From DATJMJ01 sp035503915 (GTDB lineage: Bacteria; Actinomycetota; Acidimicrobiia; Acidimicrobiales; Palsa-688), in assembly GCA_035503915.1 (NCBI GenBank), contig DATJSU010000022.1, positions 124,001 through 188,000 of the forward strand: a DNA stretch of 64,000 nt. The letters are read 5' to 3'. Position numbers and translations under genes: made by a program. This document shows positions 26,436 through 33,927 of the stretch, one piece after another. The notes beneath the pieces were generated by a model. It had not been told where the DNA came from. It ran no database searches and was given only the letters and a program-made list of their open reading frames with translations. Numbering within the stretch: the first letter of the stretch is position 1; every line of letters starts with the position of its first letter.

Positions 26436-28379
26436 GTGCTCGGCGTCGACCTAGAAGAAACGTTGCGTTCCTTCGCGCCCGCCCGGGTCGCGGTTGCTGG
26501 GGACTTTTGCCTGGACGCGTACTGGGACATTGACGGAAGCGACGCTGAATTATCTATTGAGACCGGGTTACCGGCCCATCGTGTCACGAGCCAGCGCTAT
26601 AGCCCCGGTGGCGCGGGCAACGTGGTCGCCAACCTCGTCTCCCTCGGGGTTGGGCAGGTGCGCGCGATCGGTCTGTACGGAGAGGATCCTTTCGGCCGGG
26701 CCCTGGTGCAGCTGCTGGACGAGCTCGGGGTGGGAACTTCCGGCATGCTTGACGTGGGCAGCGATTGGCAGACGCTTGTCTACGCCAAGCCGTACGCCGG
26801 CTCTCGTGAGCAGAGCCGGCTCGACTTCGGCACCCGGGCCGCGCCCGCACCAGGCACCTTGCGCACCCTCGGGCGGGCAATTGACGAGGCCGCCGGGTGG
26901 GCGGACGTGGTAGTCATAAACCAGCAGGTAACGAGCTGCTTTGCCACAGGGCCGATGGTGGCCCGGGTCAATGATGTGATCGCCTCCCACCCCGGCACGA
27001 TTTTTGTCGTCGACACACGGATGTCGACGACCGCCTACGTCGGCGCCGTATTGAAACTGAACGTGGCAGAGGCGATGACCCGCTTCGCTGGGCCCGCTGC
27101 CGTGCCTGTGCCGGCCTTCGTGCCTGAGGACCAGGTAGTCGACCTGGCCAACCGGATGGCGCGGCAAACAGGGAAAGCCTTGTTCATAACGAGGGGAGAA
27201 CGTGGCATCGTCGCCGCCGACAACCGCGGGGTTTATGTGACTCCAGGGGTGGACATCAGCGGCGAGGTGGACCCTGTGGGGGCGGGCGACACGGTGGTGG
27301 CCGCTATCGCGGCCGTGCTCGCCTGCGGTGGGGAGGCGCCCGTGGCTGCTCATATTGCGAACCTCGCCGCCTCGGTGACCGTCCGCAAGCTGCAGACCAC
27401 CGGGACGGCCACACCGTCTGAGGTACTGGCGGCTGCGGCCAGCACCGATTACGTCTACAGCCCAGAACTTGCGGAGGGTACGAAAAAGGCACGCTTGTGG
27501 CCGGGCTCCGAGATCGAGGTGATCGTCGACCCGCCCCCGGGACGGAGGACCCATGTTGTGTTCGATTTCGACGGGACATTATCGGTGCTTCGCGAGGGTT
27601 GGGACGAGATCATGCAGACCACCATGGTCCAGGCGATCCTCGGCGATGCTTACGGGTCGGTCGGGTCGGTCGGGTCGGTCGGGTCGGTCGGGTCGGTCGG
27701 GTCGGTCGGTAGCGGGGGGCTCGCCGAAGTCCGGTCGGCCGTCAGGGACCTGATCGACCGCACCACTGGCATCCCGACGTTGCTCCAGATGCGGGGCTTA
27801 GTTGACCTCGTGCGCCAGTTCGGTTACGTGGCGGAGGGCGATATCCGCGACGAGCCTGGTTACAACGAGCTTTTCCGTACCGAGCTCATGCGTACGGTCG
27901 GGGACAGGTTGGGAAAAGTGGCCGCCGGGTACCTGCAACCGAGCGACTTCCACATGAAAGGTGCCACGCGCCTTCTGGACGAGCTGCGCTCGCGGGGGGT
28001 CAAGCTTTACCTGGCGAGCGGGACAGACGTGAACGACGTGCGCGCCGAGGCGCAGGCGCTCGGTTTCGACCGATATTTCGAAGGGCGCATCTATGGGTCG
28101 GTGAGTGATATGAGCATCGACGCCAAGCGCATGGTCCTCGAGCAGATCCTCGGCGAAGACGCGGTCGCACCCGAGGCGCTGGTCACGATCGGCGACGGCC
28201 CAGCCGAAATGCGCGAGACGCGCAAGAGGGGTGCGATAGCGGTCGGCTTGTGCAGCGACGAACGCCGGCGGTTCGGCGCAAACCCCGCCAAACGCCGCCG
28301 GTTGGTCCGAGCCGGGGCTACCCTGCTCCTGCCCGATTACACCAACCCTCGGGCGTTCTTGGCGGTCTTGGGGTTCTAG
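26436..28379 (+). CDS. Fusion of heptose-type PfkB kinase and HAD phosphatase
   Basis: 647 residues. Domain 1 (about 1-340) is a PfkB/ribokinase of the HldE kinase (RfaE domain I) type: YSPGGAGNVVANLVSLG and the catalytic DPVGAGDTVVAAIAA with Asp285. Domain 2 (about 371-647) is a HAD hydrolase: VVFDFDGTLS (376-381 core), LYLASGTD, and TIGDGPAEM as motifs I, II and IV. A (GSV)n repeat near the start of the HAD domain comes from six 9-bp DNA repeats. Inferred role: 7-phosphate kinase (domain 1) followed by 1,7-bisphosphate dephosphorylation (domain 2, GmhB-like). The next two genes supply the adenylyltransferase and epimerase. No GmhA isomerase is present here. GTG start. Confidence 0.85.
   Translation: MLGVDLEETLRSFAPARVAVAGDFCLDAYWDIDGSDAELSIETGLPAHRVTSQRYSPGGAGNVVANLVSLGVGQVRAIGLYGEDPFGRALVQLLDELGVGTSGMLDVGSDWQTLVYAKPYAGSREQSRLDFGTRAAPAPGTLRTLGRAIDEAAGWADVVVINQQVTSCFATGPMVARVNDVIASHPGTIFVVDTRMSTTAYVGAVLKLNVAEAMTRFAGPAAVPVPAFVPEDQVVDLANRMARQTGKALFITRGERGIVAADNRGVYVTPGVDISGEVDPVGAGDTVVAAIAAVLACGGEAPVAAHIANLAASVTVRKLQTTGTATPSEVLAAAASTDYVYSPELAEGTKKARLWPGSEIEVIVDPPPGRRTHVVFDFDGTLSVLREGWDEIMQTTMVQAILGDAYGSVGSVGSVGSVGSVGSVGSGGLAEVRSAVRDLIDRTTGIPTLLQMRGLVDLVRQFGYVAEGDIRDEPGYNELFRTELMRTVGDRLGKVAAGYLQPSDFHMKGATRLLDELRSRGVKLYLASGTDVNDVRAEAQALGFDRYFEGRIYGSVSDMSIDAKRMVLEQILGEDAVAPEALVTIGDGPAEMRETRKRGAIAVGLCSDERRRFGANPAKRRRLVRAGATLLLPDYTNPRAFLAVLGF
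27654..27707. repeat. 9-bp tandem repeat, 6 perfect copies
   Basis: Six uninterrupted copies of GGGTCGGTC encoding Gly-Ser-Val repeats in the HAD domain of the fusion gene. Perfect identity suggests recent or ongoing expansion; any copy change preserves frame. Confidence 0.93.
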
Positions 28380-28398
28380 ACCAGGCAAGGGGGACAGG

Positions 28399-28908
28399 GT
28401 GGCACTGAGCGTTGGTGAGATGCTGACCGTGGAAGAGATGAGGCGCGAGCGAGAAAGGCTGAGGGCGGCCGGGCAACGCCTCGTGTTCACAAATGGGTGC
28501 TTCGACATCCTCCACTCCGGTCATGTGACGTACCTGGAATTTGCCCGTTGCCAGGGCGACGCACTTGTCATCGGCCTGAACAGCGACGCGTCCGTGCGCC
28601 GGAACAAAGGACCAAATAGGCCGATCAATTCCCAGGAGGACCGGGCACGTGTCCTAATGAGCCTGCGAGCCGTCGACTACGTCGTTGTTTTCGATGATGA
28701 CGAGCCACGCCCGATAATCGCCGCGATCCTGCCTGACGTCCTTGTGAAAGGGAGCGATTGGGCGCACTATGTCAGTGGCCGGGACGTGGTCGAAGCCCAC
28801 GGGGGGAAGGTAGTGCTGGCCGACCTCGTCGCAGGACGCTCGACGACAGGCACGATCGAGCGCATCGTTGCCGCCTACGGCCTGTCTCCCGGCGGGAGCG
28901 AGCAATGA
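28399..28908 (+). CDS. Heptose-1-phosphate adenylyltransferase (RfaE domain II type)
   Basis: 169 residues. FTNGCFDILHSGHVTYLEFAR holds the HxGH nucleotidyltransferase motif. GLNSDASVRRNKGPNRPIN and RSTTGTIERI are conserved in the HldE C-terminal domain and stand-alone HldC. Transfers AMP to D-glycero-D-manno-heptose-1-phosphate to give the ADP-sugar. It lies 19 bp after the kinase/phosphatase fusion and overlaps the epimerase start (ATGA), so the pathway order is preserved. Confidence 0.88.
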   Translation: MALSVGEMLTVEEMRRERERLRAAGQRLVFTNGCFDILHSGHVTYLEFARCQGDALVIGLNSDASVRRNKGPNRPINSQEDRARVLMSLRAVDYVVVFDDDEPRPIIAAILPDVLVKGSDWAHYVSGRDVVEAHGGKVVLADLVAGRSTTGTIERIVAAYGLSPGGSEQ

Positions 28909-29876
28909 CGTCGCTTCTCATGGTCACGGGCGCCGCCGGTTTTATTGGGCGCAACGTTGTCGCTGAGGTCAACAGGCGGGGGTCATCGGACATAGTCCTC
29001 GTGGACAGCTTGGGAACGAACGAGAAGTGGAGGAACCTGGTCGGGTTGCGCTTCGAGGACGTGGTCCCGCCCGAGGGCATCTGGGACTGGCTCCGTGGCC
29101 GCGGGCGGGGTTCCCTCAGCGGGATCGTGCACCTTGGTGCCTGCAGCTCGACGACTGAAGCCGACGCCGAGTACCTCATGCGTAACAACTACCGCTACAC
29201 GCGCGGTCTGTGCGAATGGGCGTTGGCAAATTCCACGCGGTTCGTGTACGCCTCGAGCGCGGCGACCTACGGCGACGGGTCTGGGGGCTTCAGCGACGAG
29301 GATGCTGTCACAGAACGCCTCGCACCACTCAACATGTACGGCTACTCCAAACACGTCTTTGACCTTTGGGCGCTGCGCAATAAGCTCTTCGACCGGATCG
29401 TGGGGCTCAAGTACTTCAACGTCTTCGGGCCCTACGAGGACCACAAGGGCGACATGCGTTCGGTTGTGGCAAAGGCGTACGAGGAGATCCGCCGGACGGG
29501 CAAACTGTCGCTGTTCAAGTCGTGCCGGGAAGGCATCGTGGACGGCGAGCAACGGCGCGATTTCATTTTTGTGGAAGATGCCGTTGACGTCACACTTCAT
29601 TTCCTAGCCGAGGGGACGGCCTCAGGTCTGCTGAACTGCGGCACGGGGATTGCGAGGACTTGGCTCGACCTCGGCACGGCGGTGTTCTCGAGCCTGGGCA
29701 TTGCGCCCGCGATCGAGTTCGTGGACATGCCGGTGCCGCTCCGGGACAAGTACCAGTACTTCACCCAGGCTGACACGCGCAAGCTCCGAGCCGCGGGCTA
29801 TGCCAAGAAGTTCCACACCCTAGAGGACGGGGTCGACAAGTACGTCCGCGCTTACCTGACGGCGCGGCGCCCGTAA
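28905..29876 (+). CDS. hldD: ADP-glyceromanno-heptose 6-epimerase
   Basis: 323 residues. Extended SDR with VTGAAGFIGRNVV (NAD(P) binding). HLGACSSTTEADAEYLMRNNY is near-diagnostic for HldD. FVYASSAATYG and MYGYSKHVFD (YxxxK) supply the catalytic set, and LKYFNVFGPYEDHKGDM follows. Converts ADP-D,D-heptose to the L,D form for glycan assembly. The ATG at 28905 overlaps the stop of the adenylyltransferase; the upstream open frame to 28758 is out-of-frame read-through of that gene and is rejected. Confidence 0.9.
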   Translation: MTSLLMVTGAAGFIGRNVVAEVNRRGSSDIVLVDSLGTNEKWRNLVGLRFEDVVPPEGIWDWLRGRGRGSLSGIVHLGACSSTTEADAEYLMRNNYRYTRGLCEWALANSTRFVYASSAATYGDGSGGFSDEDAVTERLAPLNMYGYSKHVFDLWALRNKLFDRIVGLKYFNVFGPYEDHKGDMRSVVAKAYEEIRRTGKLSLFKSCREGIVDGEQRRDFIFVEDAVDVTLHFLAEGTASGLLNCGTGIARTWLDLGTAVFSSLGIAPAIEFVDMPVPLRDKYQYFTQADTRKLRAAGYAKKFHTLEDGVDKYVRAYLTARRP

Positions 29877-29899
29877 AGCCGCAGTTGCCCCCTGTGCCG

Positions 29900-31090
29900 A
29901 TGCCGATGACTGCTGGTGTGCTCGTGGGCAACCTGAGGGCGCGACAGCTCGTGGCGACCATATTCGTTGTAGCTACGCTGCCGGCGGCAGCGTAGCTGGC
30001 GGCGTCGCCCATACCGGTTGGCGGCTTACGGGGCGCGCTGAGCGGTGTGCCGGTCCGTCACGTGGCCGGTGGCAGCCGGCTCGTCCCGGTTGTTGCCGGG
30101 CCCAACCAGGGCAGCCTTGGGCCGGATCTTGACAACTCGCGCTCGGCCGAGCTCGAGGCGATGGACCTGGGCGCAGATGGGGCCTAGGCGATGGACCGCT
30201 ATATGCTCACCCCAGCCAACGGCATAGCTTCCATCACGCTTTTCCCATCCTCGGCCGACCCCAACTTGCCGTTCCTCGCGTCGCATTATGCGCTCGCCGA
30301 GGGGAACTTTCAGCCCGAGATCGCTCCCAGTACTCCCAACATCATTGCCGCGCTCGTGGGTTGGTCAGACGGGGGGTACGAGAACACCTCTGCACCGGCC
30401 TCGGACCGGTTCCAAACGGTCTTTCACCAGCTGCAAAGGCCTGGGCTCAGTTGGGAGATACTTTCCGGTGCCCGCCCGCGGTCTTTGACGGCACCTACTG
30501 GGAACAGCTTGTGCCTCCTGGGCTTTTTGGCAACCTCGTTGGGACAGGCAAGTTCATTGCCGAGGCCAAGGCGGAACTTGTCCGTGTTGTCGTTCATGCA
30601 GCAGCTCTGGCATTTGCCGGTGCTCGGTGGCGTGAACCGGCTTGCGACCGACCTCTTTTCCAGCTTCGACTTCAGCCAGCGGCCCCAGCCGCCGTCGTTG
30701 CCGCCGGTAGGCCCGCCCGGCACGCTCTTCATCTCGGAGGGCAGCGGGTACTCGTTCTATTACACCGCCGCGCCCGGCGTTCCGGTCAGGTTCAACATGG
30801 TCGCTGAGACGCCTGGTTTGGACATTGGCGCTCGAGCAACGGGGGAGGTGAGGCTGACGGTAACCGGGCCGCCGGCAGGCTCGGCCGCGCCCGTGAACCA
30901 CGCCTCTGAGAACCCGAACACCCCTAAGGGGCCGGTGCGTTTGGGCAGCCTTGGACGAGTGGTCAGGTGCAAGCTGTTCGAGCTGGGCTCGGTAGTGAAA
31001 ATGGTCAGGGATTTGGCGGACTTTGATCGCGCCGGGCTGCGCGGCACGTGCTTCGCCCCGCGAAGGGGCGCCGGGATAGTTAGCTTTTAA
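29900..31090 (+). pseudogene. Decayed phospholipase C / acid phosphatase (phosphoesterase family)
   Basis: Starting at ATG 29900 the frame encodes an export-signal-like N-terminus, then is cut by TAG at 29993 and again by TAG at 30185. Between and after the stops the same frame continues with family-like sequence: SRSAELEAMD, MDRYMLTPANG, LPFLASHYALAEGNFQPEIAPSTPN, FQTVFHQLQRPGLSW. Around 30475-30580 the plausible coding sequence shifts to another frame (VFDGTYWEQLVPPG, GKFIAEAKAEL), then returns (FMQQLWHLPVLGGVNRLATDL, SSFDFSQRPQPP). The N-terminal catalytic part of the family appears deleted. This combination of stops, compensating frameshifts and deletion indicates a pseudogene; the family call is from motif memory. 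Confidence 0.72.
29971..29997. repeat. Perfect 12-bp inverted repeat spanning the first nonsense codon
   Basis: Arms AGCTACGCTGCC and GGCAGCGTAGCT separated by GGC. The right arm contains the TAG (29993-29995) that interrupts the signal-peptide frame. It could also act as a terminator hairpin for the hldD transcript, 95 nt after its stop. Confidence 0.85.
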
Positions 31091-31092
31091 GC

Positions 31093-32724
31093 GTGGGCCC
31101 GCCAAGTGCACGGAGAGGAGCGCCAGTAGCTGGCTCGCTGGAGGAGTACCGGCGCAAGCGCGATTTCACCAAGACGCGTGAGCCTGCAGGGACGGCGCCG
31201 GCCCCCAAGATCGCCGCGCCCCGTTTTGTCGTGCAACGCCATCGGGCCCGCCGGCTTCACTACGACTTCCGGCTGGAGATCGAGGGGGTGCTTGCGAGCT
31301 GGGCGGTCCCCAAGGGGCCGACCCTCGACCCTGCTGTGAGACGGGCGGCGTTCCACGTGGAGGACCACCCTCTCGAGTACTTCGATTTCGAAGGCGTCAT
31401 ACCCGCTGGGGAGTACGGCGGAGGCGACGTGATCGTCTGGGACGCAGGCACCTGGCAGGCTGACGAGGCGGGCGACCCCCCAGACGCCCCGAAGGCGCTC
31501 AAAAAGGGCGAGCTCCATCTGGACCTCAAGGGCGAGAAGCTGCGAGGCCGCTTTATCCTCGTGCGCACCCGGACCGATGCGCAGGGCAAAGAGCAGTGGC
31601 TTTTGCTCCACAAGCGCGACGAGTACGCAGTGGAGGGTTGGGACCCCGAGGACTACCCGCGCTCTGTGCTGAGCGGGCGGACCAACGACGAGGTGAAAGC
31701 CGGCCCGGAGCGCTTATGGCACTCCAACCTGCCCCCCGACCAGGCATCCGTCACGCTCAAGGATCCCGGCCGGAGGCGGCTCAGCGAAGACGAGCGGGCT
31801 GAGCTGGACACTTTCGGGGCAGCGGGGACGTGGCACCTCTTTGGCCGCGAGCTGCACCTCACCAACCTCGACAAGGTCCTCTTCCCCGCTCGGGCGGGCG
31901 AGGCCCCCGTGACCAAGAGGGACCTGGTGCGGTACGCGGGCGAGATCGCGCCCATCGCTGTGCGCTATTTGGAGCACAGGGCGCTCAATATGCACCGGTT
32001 CCCGAATGGGGCCGGGGAGAAGGGTTTTTGGCACAAGGAGCTCCCGGCCCATGCGCCGGCCTGGGTGCCTCGCTGGGACAACCCCGAGGCCGAGCCGGGC
32101 AAGAGCCGCACCTACCTGGTGGTCGACGAACCGGCAGCTCTTGTGTGGGCAGCAAATTTCGGGGCCCTCGAGTGGCACGCGTGGACATCGCGCACCGACA
32201 ACCCGCACCAGCCGACTTATGCACTGATCGACCTGGACCCCGGGGAGCGCACGACCTGGGAGGATCTCTTGGTCCTCGCGCGCCTGCACCGGACCGCTCT
32301 CGAGCACCTCCAGGTTCGGGGGCAGCCAAAGGTTACAGGGCGGCGCGGCATCCAGATCTGGGTCCCGATCAGGCCCGGGCCAAGTTTCTCAGAGACCCGC
32401 GAGTGGACGGAAAAGCTTTCGCGCACGATCGGGGCCGTCGTGCCCAAGCTCGTCAGCTGGAAATGGCAAGTGAGCGAGCGAAGCGGCCTCGCGCGCCTCG
32501 ACTATACGCAGAACGCCTTGAACAAGACGCTTGTCGCTCCCTACAGCCCGCGTCCTGCCCCGGGGGCGCCGGTATCCGCGCCAATCTCCTGGGACGAGCT
32601 GGACGACCCAGCGCTCGAGCCGGACGCCTTCACGATCCGCTCGGTGCTCGGGCGGATCGCCGAAAAAGGCGACCTATTTTCTAGCGTCCTCCATAGCGGC
32701 CAAGAGCTGCCGCCCATCGGCTAG
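31093..32724 (+). CDS. LigD-like 3'-phosphoesterase plus primase-polymerase protein, ligase domain absent
   Basis: 543 residues. The N-terminal phosphoesterase domain (about 35-195) has FVVQRHRARRLHYDFRLEIEGVLASWAVPKG, HPLEYFDFEGVIPAGEYGGG and a closing WLLLHKRDEYA. The C-terminal archaeo-eukaryotic primase-type Pol domain (about 250-530) includes LTNLDKVLFP, LIDLDPGE (metal-binding Asp pair), RRGIQIWVPI and LDYTQNALNKTLVAPYSPRP. The ATP-dependent ligase domain of full LigD is missing, so end processing and fill-in would be separated from ligation. GTG start chosen because it is the first available; the first ~15 residues are not conserved. No ku gene in the window. Confidence 0.87.
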   Translation: MGPPSARRGAPVAGSLEEYRRKRDFTKTREPAGTAPAPKIAAPRFVVQRHRARRLHYDFRLEIEGVLASWAVPKGPTLDPAVRRAAFHVEDHPLEYFDFEGVIPAGEYGGGDVIVWDAGTWQADEAGDPPDAPKALKKGELHLDLKGEKLRGRFILVRTRTDAQGKEQWLLLHKRDEYAVEGWDPEDYPRSVLSGRTNDEVKAGPERLWHSNLPPDQASVTLKDPGRRRLSEDERAELDTFGAAGTWHLFGRELHLTNLDKVLFPARAGEAPVTKRDLVRYAGEIAPIAVRYLEHRALNMHRFPNGAGEKGFWHKELPAHAPAWVPRWDNPEAEPGKSRTYLVVDEPAALVWAANFGALEWHAWTSRTDNPHQPTYALIDLDPGERTTWEDLLVLARLHRTALEHLQVRGQPKVTGRRGIQIWVPIRPGPSFSETREWTEKLSRTIGAVVPKLVSWKWQVSERSGLARLDYTQNALNKTLVAPYSPRPAPGAPVSAPISWDELDDPALEPDAFTIRSVLGRIAEKGDLFSSVLHSGQELPPIG

Positions 32725-32742
32725 CCCGGGCTGGGCGCCACA

Positions 32743-33165
32743 TCAGTCAATAACCTCACTCGCTCCTGGCACCTGCCGACCGAGCCATCGCACCATGAGG
32801 TCGCCGAGGGACGAGGCGTCTTCGGGCCGAGCCTGGCCGAGCACCCGCCCCCGGGCCATCGCCGGAGTGGCGCAGCCTCGCGGGCTGTGCCTGACGAGGA
32901 CTGCCGTGCCCGCCTGGCCGACCCCGTAGTCGAACCAGGTGCTCGAGCTCATGAGCAGCCCCACTCCTGGCGGGGTCATGGCCCGCGCTTTGCGCTCGTC
33001 TTCCATGGAGGGGCTCGGAGCCACGACGACAACGTTTACCCCCAGCTCCCGCCCTGGGGGCCCCTCAGCGATCATTTCCCACAATGGCTGGCACGGCTGG
33101 CAGCTCGTAGTGAGGAAAAGGAGCAGCGTGAGGCTCCCTTGGCTTTCGCCCGAAGCCTTGGTCAC
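32743..33165 (-). CDS. Thioredoxin-like protein with CQPC motif
   Basis: 140 residues. SLTLLLFLTTSCQPCQPLWEMI places a CxxC pair (Cys22, Cys25) after a short beta strand, as in TlpA/thioredoxin-fold proteins. It is followed by a second strand, NVVVVAPSPS. The cis-Pro region is not obvious, possibly YGVGQAGTAVLV, and there is no N-terminal signal, so a cytosolic redox protein is suggested. Convergent with the LigD-like gene (18-bp gap) and divergent from the F420 reductase. Confidence 0.65.
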   Translation of the reverse strand: MTKASGESQGSLTLLLFLTTSCQPCQPLWEMIAEGPPGRELGVNVVVVAPSPSMEDERKARAMTPPGVGLLMSSSTWFDYGVGQAGTAVLVRHSPRGCATPAMARGRVLGQARPEDASSLGDLMVRWLGRQVPGASEVID

Positions 33166-33273
33166 AGCGGCAAGGCTATAAGCCCGCCACGCGCTCGGCG
33201 GGCGAGCGTTGCCCGTCGCGGCACTAGGTTTTGTTCGGGCAGTCAGTCCATCGTCGAGTCGAAAGGTCGGGTC

Positions 33274-33927
33274 TTGCGTATCGGGGTTTTAGGAGGCACA
33301 GGGCCGGCCGGGACGGCAATAGCTGTACGCTACGCCGCAGCCGGCTTCGAGGTCGTTGTCGGCTCCCGCAGTGAGGAGCGAGCCGCCGGTGTGGTCGACG
33401 AGCTGCAACAGCGTTGGAAGGGTCGAGGCCTCGCGCTGTTCCCGGGGACCAACCAGGCGGCGGCTTCAGCAGAGCTCGTCGTACTTGCAACGCCGTGGGA
33501 AGGCGCTACCGCGACGGTGAAAGACCTCGCTGGGGAACTTTCGGGGAAGATCGTGGTGAGCATGGTCAACGCCATGGCCAAGTGGGCGGAAAGGTTCATC
33601 CCGCTCTTGCCTCCCACAGGGTCAGTCGCACTAGCTGTTGCCCGGGCTATACCGGACAGCCGGGTCGCTGGCGCTTTTCACCACCTCCCCGCCGGGGTGC
33701 TTGCTGACCTCGACGAGAAGCTGGAAGCCGATGTCATGGTGTTCTCCGACACCCGGGCGACAACTGACGAGGTGATCGAGCTGGTCAACCGGGTGCCAGG
33801 GCTCCGGGGCGTCGACGTCGGCGGGATGGCGTCGGCCTTGGCAGTAGAAGCCCTCACTGCGGCGCTCGTGGAGGTGAACAGGCGGTACAAGACGCACGCA
33901 TCTTTGCGCGTCACGGGGCTCGGGTGA
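33274..33927 (+). CDS. npdG: NADPH:F420 oxidoreductase
   Basis: 217 residues. RIGVLGGTGPAGTAIAVRYAAAGFEVVVGSRSEERA is the NADP-binding fold of F420H2:NADP+ oxidoreductases. VVSMVNAMAKW, SRVAGAFHHLPAGVLAD and the DTRATTDEVIELVNRVPGLRGVDVG block match the F420-binding C-terminal half. Exchanges hydride between NADPH and F420. TTG at 33274 begins exactly at the Rossmann strand with AAAGG upstream; the longer frame from 32887 overlaps the thioredoxin-like gene antisense and is rejected. Stop overlaps the mshC start by 4 nt. Confidence 0.9.
   Translation: MRIGVLGGTGPAGTAIAVRYAAAGFEVVVGSRSEERAAGVVDELQQRWKGRGLALFPGTNQAAASAELVVLATPWEGATATVKDLAGELSGKIVVSMVNAMAKWAERFIPLLPPTGSVALAVARAIPDSRVAGAFHHLPAGVLADLDEKLEADVMVFSDTRATTDEVIELVNRVPGLRGVDVGGMASALAVEALTAALVEVNRRYKTHASLRVTGLG

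Noticed and set aside
27654..27707. CRISPR-like repeat
   Set aside because: Contiguous 9-bp tandem repeats without spacers, inside a coding frame.
28758..28904. N-terminal extension of hldD
   Set aside because: Lies in another frame of the adenylyltransferase gene; ATG at 28905 gives the usual coupled overlap.
29900..30190. Stop-codon recoding (amber read-through) in the phosphoesterase frame
   Set aside because: Both stops are TAG, but frameshifts and a deletion in the same gene point to ordinary pseudogene decay.
32887..33273. N-terminal extension of the F420:NADP oxidoreductase frame
   Set aside because: Antisense to the thioredoxin-like gene; the Rossmann fold begins at the TTG at 33274.
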